Source: Scalesia atractyloides
Lineage: Eukaryota > Streptophyta > Magnoliopsida > Asterales > Asteraceae
NCBI GenBank assembly: GCA_947069175.1
Contig: CAMTDV010000015.1
Coordinates: forward strand, 24,134,249 to 24,198,248
Reading direction: 5' to 3'
DNA: 64,000 bases
This document shows, piece by piece, positions 10,650 through 21,739 of this stretch. Position 1 is the first letter of the stretch; each line of letters opens with the position of its first letter. A model generated the notes under the pieces. It was not told the origin of the DNA. It was given only the letters and a program-made list of their open reading frames with translations, and ran no database searches. The position numbers and the translations under genes were made by a program.

Positions 10650-13125
10650 GGACCCTCTACTTGCCTTGATAGCTTATGGTATGTAGATAATGGAGGTTCC
10701 AGGCACATGACAGGATGTAGAGCCCTTCTCAAGGACTTCATGGCTCATGGGGGGTGATATATCTTTCGGTAATAACTCAAAGGGAAAGGTTTTAGGGTCT
10801 GGGTCGGTTCTGGCTGGTAAACTCAAGTTTGAAAATGTGAATTTGATTGACAGTCTGAAATTTAACCTGCTGAGTGTCTCACAAATGAGTGATAGAGGAT
10901 ATGGATCCTTCTTCAGTAAGAAAACTTGTCAAATTGTGGGAGCAGAGGTTGTTAAAAGGATTGATCAAATCATTGCTGAGAGCAAAACACAACTCACTGC
11001 ACACAGAAGTGGGAATGTTTATGTGGTAGATATGCTAAAAGATAATCCTATGTCTGGGACATGTCTATTCTCAGTTGCTTCTAGCAAAGAGACTGAGTTA
11101 TGGCATAGAAGACTTGGACACACAAATCTTAAAACTATCACCACACTCTCAAAACAAAGTCTTGTAAGAGGTTTGCCTCACAAGCAATTTTCCTATGATG
11201 AACATTGTGTTTCCTGTTTAAAAGGCAAACAACATAAAAGTTATTTCAAATCAATCGAAGAGTCCGAAACAAGCCAGTGTTTACAACTGTTGCACATGGA
11301 CTTGTTTGGCCCAGTGTAAATCATGAGCTTAAAACACAAAAGGTATTGCCTAGTGATAGTTGATGATTTCTCTAGGTTTACATGGACCTTCTTTCTTCAT
11401 TCTAAGGATGAAACTGCAAGCACTTTGCAAAACTTTGTCAAACAAGTAGACAAGCAATTTGATCTTCCAGTAAAAATCTTTAGAAGTGACAATGGAACAA
11501 AGTTTAAAAATAGGGAGTTGGATGCTTTTTATGAGTCAAAAGGAATTGTTAGACAATATAGCATTCCAAGAACTCCAGAGCAAAATGGGATGGTTGAAAG
11601 GAAAAACAGAACCTTAATTGAATCAGCAAGAACTATGCTAGCAGATTCTGGTTTACCCTTGTCCTTTTGGGAAGAGGCTGTAAACACTGCTTGCTATGTT
11701 CAAAACAGAGTTTTGATTCACCCCAGGCATCAAAAGACTGCCTATGAGATTTTGTATAAAATCAAACCTCTGATTTCATATTTTAAAGTTTTTGGCTGTC
11801 CATGCTTCATTTTGAACTTAAAAGATTCTATATCTAAGTTTGCAGCCAAAATTGATTGTGGTTATTTTCTGGGATACTCAACCACTGCCAAAGCCTACAG
11901 AGTTTTTAACTCTAGGACAAAGTGTGTTGAAGAAACTTTGAATGTGAAGTTCAATGAACTGTAATCACTAAAAATCCCAGCAAATCCTGCAGAGCTTTTT
12001 GATTTAGATAAATTCACATTTGCTGATGTTTCTATCAAGCTAGACAATGCAGGTACACCACAATCATCTGAAGAAGATCAAGATCAAGGATATGACTGTG
12101 TGCTTCCACAAACAAAAGTCTATTCTTCAAACAGAGGATCCAGTGCTACAAGCTCTTGTGTAAACTCTGCCACTTCTGGGTCAACAGTGGTTGATCCTCA
12201 AACCTATGCGAGTTCACAAAATCAAACATCTGTTGATAAAAGTCCTACATCTGGGCACCAAAATCATCAGAATGTTACCTCTATACCCCCAATACCATCT
12301 CCACCATTCTCATCAGTGGCTGACACTTCAAATTCACCAGCAGAGGTTAGCTTAGATGATACACATTTGCAACCATCACCTCAAAATGCTATTGTTCCAT
12401 ACCAAGGTGATTTGATTTATCTCAAAAGCCATCCAGCATATCAAGTTGTTGGCAACATCAAATCTGGGGTGCTCACACGAAGCCAATCCCAAAATATATA
12501 TATTTTTGCTGGTTTTCTATCACTCATACAGCCAGCCAAGTACCAAGAGGCACTGAAAGACAACAGCTGGGTAGAAGCCATGCAAGAAGAACTCCTTCAT
12601 TTCAAAAGACAACAAGTTTGGGAGCTTGTGCCACTGCCAAAAGATGTAAGTCCAATTGGCACAAAGTGGGTCTTCAAGAACAAAACTGATGAAAGGGGTA
12701 TTGTTGTCAAAAACAAAGCAAGGCTTGTGGTTCAAGGCTACAGACAGGAAAAAGGTATAGACTATGATGAGACTTTTGCTCCTGTAGCAAGGTTGGAAGC
12801 TATTCGCCTGTTCTTAGCTTTTGCTGCTAACGACAACATAAAGGTGTTTCAAATGGATATAAAGAGTGCATTTTTGTATGGAAAAATCAAAGAAGAGGTG
12901 TATGTCTGTCAACCTCCAGGTTTTGAAGATGCATTCCATCCTGATCATGTCTACAAGCTCAATAAAGCATTGTATGGCTTGAAACAAGCACCAAGAGCCT
13001 GACATCATGTTTGCAACATGTGTTTGTGCCAGATCACAGGCATTACCTAGAAAGTCTGACCTTATTGCTGTAAAAAGGATATTCAGATACATAAAAGGTG
13101 TTCCCAGACTTGATATTTTTTCACC
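10650..13125 (+). pseudogene. pol of copia A: protease, integrase, truncated RT
   Basis: Protease is seen as LWYVDNGGSRHMTG (10675); the usual Asp-Ser-Gly is Asp-Asn-Gly here. Integrase has WHRRLGHTNL...CVSCLKGK (about 11100-11230), Asp in VIVDDFSR, Asp in RSDNGTKF and Glu in NGMVERKN. A frame change lies near 11318 and a stop near 11962. RT runs from TKWVFKNKTDERG to LYGLKQAPRA (about 12660-13001). It then joins directly to the sequence for DIMFATCVCARSQ, deleting about 445 bp that copia B keeps (45961-46405). The deletion removes the YVDD catalytic motif, and RNase H is missing except for a short tail. Confidence 0.9.
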
Positions 13126-13396
13126 TCTTCAAAACCACTGATGGCTATCCTCTGATAGTGTTAACAAAATCAGTATTGTCCAAACCTCTGTCCTAAAACA
13201 GTGGTTTGCCACATCAACGGTTACTTTTCTCCTCAGAGGTTACATGTGGCCAGATGTTAGCCATCAGATCTTGCAACAGATGCCACGTCATGTTCACTTT
13301 TTCAAAACCCCTATAAAACCTCTGTTTTATCTCACCAGTGGTTACCCTAAACTGTGTCGATTTCAAAATCTCAAAATAGTTTTTCTCTCAAACACC
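13126..13396 (+). other. Non-coding gap between pol and extra ORF of copia A
   Basis: About 270 bp. Near 13315 it contains CCTATAAAACC, a possible TATA box 80 bp upstream of the extra ORF. The equivalent spot in copia B (about 47300) reads CCTATAAAAACCC, so it is conserved and may drive a subgenomic transcript; that is inference. Confidence 0.45.
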
Positions 13397-16300
13397 ATGG
13401 CTCCCAGATCAAAATCTTTAAAATCCAAAGCAAAATCGCAATAAGAACCTCCACCTTTCACTCTCATAATCAAGACCCCACACAATTACACTGCCATACT
13501 TGAAGAAAACGACGCAAATACTCGCTATCATCCAATGATTCGAATTTTGCAAAAGTCTAAATTCTTGAACATGTTAACCGTCAAAGCCCCCATTTACATT
13601 GATGCTCTTCGTGATTTCTGAAAAAATGCAAAGGTTCACTCATTTGCTGATGGTGTTCCTTATACAATAATTTCAGGAGTAGGGGGAGTGTTGATGCAAA
13701 TTAGCCCCCAATCGATCTCTCAAGTTTTCAAGTTAAATGACATACAACACCCTGTGTCATTTCCATTAATGAGATCCAAACAGAGTTTCTGGAAAGAGGT
13801 TATATCGGCCAGATGAAAGGTATGACCATTTTTAAACCTAACTTTCCTGCTGAGATGAGATTTTTCTTTAACACAATTCTTACTTGTCTCTCAGCAAAAT
13901 CCACTGCTTTCAATGAAATCCCATTGAACATGCAATATCTGGGGTATGCAATTTTAACTGACACCGATTTAAACTACTCCCAGATACTGTTCAATGATCT
14001 TGTAAATAATTTTAAAAATATTGAAAAAAGAAAAGCTTTTTTGATGCATCCATGGTTCTTGAGTGTTTACTTACAGGATCAAATTAAAGGTCCTGAAAGT
14101 AAAATTGGCGCTGTGGTTAATCCAGGCCGCCTTAATCATGAAACTTTCACCAGAATAATAAACCAAGATAAAGTTGAGAAAACACAAGTAGAGGAGGATG
14201 AGCAAGTTTTACCAGAACAAAATGTTCAAACTCAACCTCTTGCTACTGAGTCCACTGCTCTTGGTGATCAGGGCAACACAACCGCTGCCCTGAACCCCAC
14301 ACCAAAAATTTCAAACCAAAACACCTTCCAAAAAGCCCACCAAACCCAAAAAGGGTCCTCTGGAAGATGAGATCCCAGAGGTTAACCCTGTGACAGCACC
14401 AAAGTCACAAACCACTGCTGCTACTTCTTCACAGCAGATGGTTCAAAGATCTCCATCCGGCTTTGAAACTCCTCCTTCTTCCTCACAAAAGGAAAGGGTT
14501 GTAGACACAGGGACACCAAATTATGAAGCTCTAGATCCACTTGGGTCTATCTTCCATAGCCCCTCTCCCAGGGCAATGTCGCTTTCTACTCAACCACCTT
14601 CACCAATACCTTCACTTCCACCCACAATTGTACCATTGTTGAATGCAATTGAATTAGTTCAGACACAAACCAACACTTCTCAACAACTTATTACTGAGAA
14701 TATACTTCATCCAGTGGCTGGGTCTGATTCTTAATTCATTGCTAGCCCATCAGCAAATGAAGAGGCTACATCCCTTGGGTTACATGTAACCCTTGGTGAT
14801 AGTTCAACACAAGCAGCCACTACAATTGATGAACTCCCTAGTTCTCAGTTGGAAAGTGGTTTCATTAATAAGACTTGGTTGAAGGCAACCACTGCTGAGG
14901 CAACAACTGTTACTTCTATTGTGGGAAGTCCCCAGTACCAAGACAAAGGGGCATCTATGTTTGAAGTTGGTCCTAAAACCACTGCTCATGATAACATAGA
15001 TATAACTACCACCACTGGTAGGAGGTCAGATGATCCTATTAAATTAGGTGATGATCTAAAATACCAAGATTTGATGGAGAGAGTGACCAGAATAGAAAAC
15101 TCTGTTGGTGAAATCAAAGATTTACTAAAGCAGATAATAGCTACAAAAAGTCAACCCTTTGTTCTATCCACTGCTGATCTCAAAGAAGCTCTTAACCCTC
15201 TGTTTCAACATCAACAACATTATTTGGATTTACAACACAAGCACCAGATGAATGATGTTAGAAACATGTTTGAATCAAGGTATCAAGATACTGCAGCAGG
15301 CATTAAAGCCATCAAAGCACATCTACTCACAACCACTGGCCATGCACCTCCAACGGTTATATTTGTTACAACAGATGAAGCTAAAAAGGTGGAGAAACCT
15401 TTGGGTCCAAAGAAGCTAACAATAGATGATGATAAGGCCAGACCTACATTGAACATTCCAAGGCCTGATGGTTCAAAGAAGAAAGATTTAACTGAAGAAA
15501 TTGTGGCCAAGGCAAGGGCTAGTCACAAGAAGAATGTGATTGAGGAGAGCAGAGTGTTGGTTGAGAAAAAGATTGATCAGCAAAAAGAAAAAGGAGAGGT
15601 TGGTACTTCATCAAAAAGAGCTCCTGCTAGAAAAGCCAGGCAACCAACACCCACACATCCTAAAACTAAGCCTGAAACCAATCCAACCATGAAAACCCCT
15701 GCCTCTCAAAAACCTATCACATCTTCAAAACCATAACCCTCATCCACACAAGCAGATGTTACAGCAACTGTTGTGTCAACATCTGTTGAGACAACAGAGG
15801 TTGCAACAAATGCAACTCCATCCACTACCATGATCACATTTCCCACATCAACTCAACCATTATCCACACCACCAAAATCCCACAACCACCATCACCTACT
15901 TTAAGGTTTAAAAAGAGGAAAATCACAAAAGTGATAAATGATGATTAGATCTCTACACCTCTTCCACTATCATCAACACCAGTGATCCCCACATCAGTGC
16001 TTACAACTTCTTCAACTCTTAAATTCATTCCTGCATCAAAGTTGTATCCTCTTGATTTACTAGCAGTCAGGGAAGAGATCCTAAGTTTCTTTTCAGATGA
16101 TGACCCTGACAAAAGAACAATTCTATCCCTTGATGGCTATCCAAGACCAGCAAATGTTGATGCATATCTAGAATTGAAAAAGAAGCAAGCAGAGGATATT
16201 GCCAAAAGAGAATCAGCTGGTAAAAATGATAGAGAGATACAGATTATCATGTCCTTTAAACTGATTAAAGTCACCATTCTACAAAATTTTGTCAAGGATC

Positions 16301-17196
16301 TGAGCAACCAGTTGTCAGTAAGGGAAGATAAGTTGCTCAAGAGTGAACTCATTGAGTATATCATGGAAAAGAAGATGTATAAGGCAACAAGGCCACAGTT
16401 CAGGGATTGGAGCATAGATGAACTGAGGGAGGAAATCAACAGAATGCAAGAAATGTTGAAAGACCCTCTTAAAAAGCCAACTCCTCCCAACTGGGATTTA
16501 TACAAGAAAGATATCACTGAAAATGCCTTGAAGTTGAAGAGAATGAAGCAGGAACTGGTTCAAAATCATTATGGTTCCAAAAACCAAGTGATGAGATGGG
16601 GTGAGGTGAGGGTGAGAGACACCTACAAAAGTTTGGAAGAGAGAAGGAAAAAGGAGCCATCCATGCCTCCCAAGCCTGACTATTCAAAAGAAGATGCTAT
16701 CCTCAGAGCTCAACTCTCTAAAAGGTCCAGGTCAACATCTGCCCAGTCCACACTTGCCCTGCAACACAGGAAAAAGCAAGGGGAGATGAATGAAAAGACT
16801 GACAAAGAGTTTGAGGATACATTTATCAAAGAAGGGATTCAGAATATGATTGATTATCACACAGATGATACAAGTGCCAAGCTGGCTAAAGATTTATCAA
16901 ATGTGGCTCATTTACAAATCTCTGCAATAAAAGCTCCTTCAAGAAAACCATCAGACCCAAAAATTCTAAAATGGAAGGTCGACAAAGACACCCATGAATT
17001 GACATTGCTCAAGTATGATGGTGCAGCCACTAAACTATCCATGGAAGATGCTTATGAGCTTACAGTAGAAGACTTCCAAGAACTACTATGTTTAGAGCTG
17101 GTGAAGGATGCTGATGACATGGAATCTCTTAACTTTGAACTTCAATTCAAAGGTCAAATAAGAGAATTCCTTCTGAGGAATAAAAACCAAGAATAA
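13397..17196 (+). pseudogene. Extra sense ORF (env position) of copia A, unknown function
   Basis: It starts MAPRSKSLKSKAKSQ (Lys/Ser-rich); the next codons are broken by a stop at 13442. A compact domain of about 200 residues follows, with conserved blocks PHNYTAILEEN, MTIFKPNFPAEMRFFF, CLSAKSTAFNEIPL and AFLMHPWFLSVYLQDQ (13480-14100). Next come long Pro/Ser/Thr-rich stretches (14200-14730) and a predicted coiled coil (LMERVTRIENSVGEIKDLL, about 15070). The C-terminal part (15982-17196) is open, charged and helical, and ends LRNKNQE. Breaks include stops near 13620, 14368, 14732, 15734 and 15946. I see no hydrophobic transmembrane segment, so it is not a typical envelope protein. Copia B encodes the same protein up to the point where element 4 cuts it. 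SIRE-lineage copia elements are known to carry an extra ORF here. Confidence 0.75.
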
Positions 17197-17220
17197 AGTG
17201 TTTTTGGAATCATCTGTTCC

Positions 17221-17230
17221 AGGGGGAGAT
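17221..17230 (+). other. Polypurine tract of copia A
   Basis: AGGGGGAGAT directly precedes the 3' LTR start and would prime plus-strand DNA synthesis. Confidence 0.85.
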
Positions 17231-17859
17231 TGTTGGGATTGAACCCTATGAAAGGAACAAATAATATAAAGCCAAATAACACTATCCGAGCTTTGGTTCA
17301 ACTATCAGAGGTTACAACCTTTGATGTACTTACACTGCTTTCCATAAAGACTGCTCATCCTATCATCTGCCTTCACAAAGCTTCAAGGTCTGCCAGAGTT
17401 AACAAGGGACAGAGGATAGTGATTAGAGTTTAGTCATTAGCTTAGTTAATCAATGTAACAGTGCCAAGCACTAATAGTTAGTATAAGCAGTGTTTAGAGT
17501 TAGTTACATATTAGTTTCCTGTCACTATTAACCCTGACGTCATCAAAGATGCTCAGAGGTTAGGTAGTTAGTATAAATAGGCAACTCATGTAACCTTTAA
17601 ACTTGTCTCTTAAAAGATCAACTTTCGCATATCATCGTCTCTGCATTTTCTCATTACCAAACTGTAATTGCAAAGGCTGAGGGGGAGTTTGTGAATCATA
17701 TGCAAGTTAATCAACTTGAAAGCATGATGATGATGAAAACAAACGACCATTGCTTGTAGTAAAAGTTTTCCATCTTATTCCGCTACAAATCTCTTTTAAT
17801 TCAATCTTTTTCCATTTTTGAAACAAAAACTACAAGTAATTCAAACTCAAATCCTAACA
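17231..17859 (+). repeat. 3' LTR of copia A
   Basis: 629 bp, TGTTGGGATTGAACCC to AATCCTAACA, followed by the target duplication GTACG. It keeps TGACGTCA (17535-17542) and TATAAATAG (17572-17580). Confidence 0.92.
17535..17580 (+). promoter_or_regulatory. LTR promoter: bZIP palindrome and TATA box (copia A)
   Basis: TGACGTCA, a perfect TGA/CRE-type bZIP site, lies 30 bp upstream of TATAAATAG. Copia B has the same pair at 40308-40315 and 40345-40353. Stress-responsive control is inference from the motif. Confidence 0.6.
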
Positions 17860-18245
17860 GTACGAGGCACCATAACTATCTTCATAACCTGGACACCCGT
17901 AACTGTAATCACCGCTAGGCACAACAACCTGAAAAAAACCAACGGTTAAAAGATGACGGTACGTCTAACGCCTAATTAAAAAATAAGTAAACAAATGTTT
18001 AGCTCGTTCAAGTCTGGAAACAATGGTTCGCGAGTCACAATAAACTACAAAAAAAACAGGTAAAAGATAAAGATAAATTTACCGCCGAATTTAAATAAGT
18101 AAATAAATGCTTACCTCGTTCAGGTCTGGCAACAACGATTCCTTGTGATGGGAACAAAAGCCGGACACGACCTCCTCCGCATGATCATCAATTACTGTCC
18201 TATGGTAAGAATTTTGGACAACAAACCCCTCCTAAAACAATGGTG
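17860..18245 (-). pseudogene. MULE/FAR1-type transposase, 5' exons
   Basis: Minus-strand sequence encodes VVVPSGDYSYGCPGYEDSYG (17865-17930) and runs through GTACG into the N-terminal part at 6894, so copia A split this exon. Upstream, a separate exon ends HHKESLLPDLNE followed by a GTAAGC donor at about 18115. A TTTTTTCAG acceptor precedes the 17930 exon. A partial repeat of the exon end (TTTCCAGACTTGAACGAG) lies between them near 18020. The gene model is tentative. Confidence 0.6.
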
Positions 18246-18810
18246 TGGTAAGTATTTCATAAACAAAATAGGTTTTAAATACTATACCACACTACTTTCT
18301 GAAATAAAGGTGTTCGTGTTGTTGTCGGACGACTTGCCAAAAACGTAAGTGAGGTCGAACCAAAACATGGTGGAATCAATTGTTGAAAGAAAAAAAAAAG
18401 AGAAGAAGAAACAATGAAATATTCACATCCCCTTCATTGTTTATAAAAGTAGAAAGTTGAATTTATTTTTAGAGACTAATACGGGTCGTATAGCCCTATA
18501 CGATATTTATTGGGCTAACATAATATTCACATCCATCACTTTCTGCCACTGTTGAGTGACAGAAAGCTAACCTCGTACCTGATACGAGTCATATAGGCCT
18601 ATACGACAGGTCACGCATGTGAAGACATCGTCAGCCTTTGACTGACCTTGGGAATTGATTTTTGCATAATACGGGTCGTATAGGCCTATACTACTCGTAT
18701 TGATGGTGTCGATTTAAGGATTTCAAGTGTGCCAATAATATGACCCTCTTAACGTGTAATTTTTTTATGATTAACGTTTTAACATTTACTGGTTGGATCT
18801 GTCAAATTGC
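18246..18810. repeat. Spacer with three ~28-bp palindromes
   Basis: No gene is seen. Three related palindromes occur at 18479-18506, 18582-18607 and 18669-18700, all around GTATAGGCCTATAC or a close variant. The third extends outward as ATACG...CGTAT. A further hairpin at 18540-18566 pairs TTTCTG with CAGAAA. They could be subterminal repeats of the neighbouring MULE, which is not proven. Confidence 0.6.
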
Positions 18811-18824
18811 GTTAAGAACTAGAT

Positions 18825-19028
18825 TTTTTGAACCACAAACTTGGATCATTGACAGACCACTGACGTATCACCGTGCCACCAGTGGAACCACCCGATTATA
18901 TCCATCTCTACTAGGCATTATGCCTATACACTAGGAAAACCCACCTTGTGGGAATTGAACCCGTAACCTATTGGTCTCAAAGCCTTATCCCATTCTTAAG
19001 ATGTCACTAGGCTATAAAGCATTGGTGG
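18825..19028 (-). mobile_element. tRNA-derived SINE with 14-bp target duplication
   Basis: On the minus strand the element starts near 19028 with CCCACCAATGCTTTATAGC. It has an A-box-like TAGCCTAGTGACATC and a B-box-like GGTTCAATTCC. It ends in a short AAAAA tail at 18825-18829. GTTAAGAACTAGAT flanks it at 18811-18824 and 19029-19042. About 204 bp, with the hallmarks of LINE-mobilised, Pol III-transcribed SINEs. I cannot name the family. Confidence 0.85.
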
Positions 19029-19290
19029 GTTAAGAACTAGATGACATCATATCTAATTTCAGAGAATATTTATATGTTTTATAAAATATAAATACTATAT
19101 TAAATTGTAAGATTAAAGGGTGGATTGTTTTGTTAGGAATATTTAAAAAATAAATGAAATACATTGTTTTATTAAAATAATATACGAAAACCTAAATTGA
19201 TGAAGAAACTATTTAAAAAAAATTGAAATGTATTTAGTTTATATATCTGGAATTAAAACATCTCGATCTTCATAATAGAGTTAACTAGGG
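19028..19290 (+). repeat. 263-bp direct duplication, left copy, flanking element 2
   Basis: It runs GGTTAAGAACTAG to TTAACTAGGG and directly abuts the 5' LTR of element 2. The right copy at 27142-27404 has the same length and only about two substitutions (near 19083 and 19118). It is AT-rich and non-coding. Confidence 0.95.
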
Positions 19291-19472
19291 AACATTCGTC
19301 GAAAAACGGGTTTTCAAAACCCGCTTCGTTTATTGATCAAATATTCAGTTATGATTTTTCGTTGCGTATTTATAGTTGTTATTGATTTTAAACGATACAT
19401 AATTTATAAATATTCTAGAATCTAAAAACCATAATTTAAAATTTCTAATAAATAATGAATAAAAAAAATAAT

Positions 19473-19542
19473 GTAGACGCCGGGTTTCGAACCCGGGTCT
19501 CGCCTATAAACAAACACACTTCACACCACTCCGCCACACGCA
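19473..19542 (-). other. tRNA-like module a, antisense (5' LTR, element 2)
   Basis: The minus strand reads TGTGGCGGAGTGGTGTG, then 30 nt later a T-arm-like hairpin CCGGGTTCGAAACCCGG with B box GGTTCGAAA. The T-arm stem is perfect. Its partner copy is at 24918-24990 in the 3' LTR. Confidence 0.7.
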
Positions 19543-19815
19543 TTTATCTGATAAGACTCTAAATTAAACAAAATTAATACAAGTCTCGAAATTTAATTCC
19601 TGAAACACCCGCCTAAAGTGACGGCACCTAGTCAACCGGAAATCACCAAGATTTCCGTTTACTCTTCTTATTGATCACGAAACCGACTCTCAATCATGCA
19701 TCTAGACTCAAATCGAGTCAAACCGCGTTCAATCCGTTATGCAGACAACTTGCACATACCCGATTTAAACCGAAGTTTCAAAAACTGAAATTCAACCTCT
19801 ACGATCCCTTTTCAA

Positions 19816-19825
19816 CTATAAATAG
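19816..19825 (+). promoter_or_regulatory. LTR TATA box, element 2
   Basis: CTATAAATAG lies about 525 bp into the LTR and is matched at 25263-25272 in the 3' LTR. Element 3 has TATTTATAAG on the other strand at 54254-54263 in the same context, followed by the same kind of short leader. Confidence 0.65.
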
Positions 19826-20290
19826 AGGGCTTAGGGAACCCATTCGACTGCACAAACACTCTCCCTAATATCATATCAACTTTATTCATCAGAAAGCTAC
19901 GCCAGAAAAGCTCGCAACTCGTCGGAACCTCGCCGGAAAACCGAATCTATCCCATTATTGCCTTACTCGATAAATAGGACTTCTAGAGCTTCGACAGAAG
20001 TCACCCACACTCACCTCAAACTCCCTGTAGAGCATCTGTCGCAAGTTAAGCTTCGCCAGAAAAATTGGAACTCGCCGGAGTTGGTCACCGGAATCATCCA
20101 AGTTCTGCTCTCCAGTGGGTATGAACCTTTAAAACCTTTTTATGTTCATATTTAATTCCGTTAGTTCGTAAACCAGTAACCAGAATTGATATGATAGATA
20201 ACAGTCGAGTTATGTTTCTGGGTATTAATTCAATTGAAGAAGATGAAGCCAGTCTAAATATATATGTGTAATAAAACTTGGTATTTTAAC

Positions 20291-20706
20291 TGGGTTAGAC
20301 ACACAGTCCAACGGTGGACTGTGTGCAATTTCAAAAGCGTACATCCTGGGTTCGAGCCACTCCTGTTTCGACTTTCTGAAATAAAACCAATCTTTTTAAA
20401 ACCTATTCAGATCATCCTTCAACATGTATATAAATATAGTAAAATCCCGGATATTGATGGGTTAGACACCCAGCCCAGTTGGTCGGGCTGGGTGCAAATC
20501 AAAGCAATGGTCACAGGTTCGAGTGTTAACAGGCATGCCGGTTCGATTGGTTTAAAAACCTTTTTAATTAAATAAAATTCTGAATAATCTAAATAGTATA
20601 TAAATATAATTAAAATCAGAAATATTTCGGGTTAGACACGTAGCTCAGTTAGTAGAGCTGCGTGCACGTATACGAGAGGTCACGAGTTCGAACCTCACTC
20701 AGCGCA
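20291..20706 (+). other. tRNA-like modules b, c, d (5' LTR, element 2)
   Basis: Module b at 20291-20366 pairs CACACAGTCCA with TGGACTGTGTG. Module c at 20459-20540 pairs CACCCAGCCC with GGGCTGGGTG (20467-20476 with 20485-20494), so both sides have changed together relative to module b. Module d at 20628-20706 has TAGCTCAGTTAGTAGAGC and B box GAGTTCGAAC. Confidence 0.75.
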
Positions 20707-21727
20707 TAGAATAAACACAGTCCGACCGATCAACGGTCAACGGTCAAAAAGTCAAATTTTTTTATTTCTTTTATTTATTTCTTTTATTTAAAAATCAATT
20801 AAAAACACTTAAAAATAATATTTTTCAAGTTAGAAAATGTCCTTAAACTCACGAAAATAAATCTAAAAAAATTCCATTAAAAGCACTAATTAAAAACATT
20901 AATCTCGAATAAAATCCATTTATTTACCGAACCATTTCGTTAGTTTTTCCTCGTCGATCCTAAAATTCGTGCGCATCCAACGTCATCAAAGAAAGCACCC
21001 ACTGTGAGTGAATCCTTACAAATTCTCCTTTTTATTCATGTTTTGGGGTGTATCATGTGCGCTTTAATTATTTCGTTTATTTAAACTTGTGCTATTACCA
21101 TTATATGACCTAAACTTATGATGTAAATATTGTTTGTCTTGTCAAGTTGTGTGCAAATCATGCATTAGGCCCATCAGTTCCTCGTGGGAGACGAGTTGAG
21201 CATCAGGTGCCTCATTTGATCGGCTCCGTTTGATTGAGCCTTGATCTCATTGTTCATCATTTGGTGTGTGTGTGCTTGTGCATAATTGATATTATGTGTT
21301 TTGTGATTAAATTTACATTTACGTTTATTCATATTTGGTTATGCACAATTTTATTCAAATAACCAATATAACTAATCCTTTCAAATATTTAAATAAGGTT
21401 CACTCGCCAACTTTTGTTGACCCAAAACCCTATTTTACACATGATACAGGTGATCCAGTTGAGAAAAGAAACACATAGGATGGCCTAGAAGAATAAACAA
21501 GTTATAGCCTTGGAATGAACATTTAGTTTTGTTTTTCTTTGTAATTGTACTCTAGTTGTAATTTGAATGAAAATGTATTGGAACATGTTGTGTTTGTATG
21601 TTTATTGTAACTTCTTCTTTAAAGAGAAATAATAAACATGAAACTTTATAGTAAATGTCATGAGCTTTGATGAAAACCCAATCATGCCCCGACTACCATT
21701 TCCGCTACGGGTCAGGGTGTGACAGAT

Positions 21728-21739
21728 TGGTATCAGAGC
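21728..21739 (+). other. Primer binding site of element 2 (tRNA-iMet)
   Basis: TGGTATCAGAGC lies three bases after the LTR. Confidence 0.92.

Larger units (their letters stand above)
6895..17859 (+). mobile_element. Ty1/copia element A, complete with both LTRs, SIRE/Maximus-like
   Basis: LTRs lie at 6895-7501 and 17231-17859. The primer binding site is TGGTATCAGAGC (7504-7515), matching initiator tRNA-Met. The polypurine tract AGGGGGAGAT lies at 17221-17230. The 5-bp target duplication GTACG is at 6890-6894 and 17860-17864. The order is gag, protease, integrase, RT, then an extra ORF. The element is non-functional because RT and RNase H are largely deleted (junction at about 13001) and gag and the extra ORF carry frameshifts. 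It sits inside the MULE/FAR1 pseudogene, whose N-terminal exon continues in register on its other side. Confidence 0.93.
19291..21724 (+). repeat. 5' LTR of element 2
   Basis: 2434 bp, starting AACATTCGTCG and ending GGGTGTGACA. It carries a TATA box at 19816-19825, tRNA-like modules, a GTGAGT donor-like site (21004) and a CATGATACAG acceptor-like site (21449). Confidence 0.93.

Noticed and set aside
13397..17196. Retroviral envelope gene
   Set aside because: No signal peptide or transmembrane segment is visible; only the position after pol is env-like.
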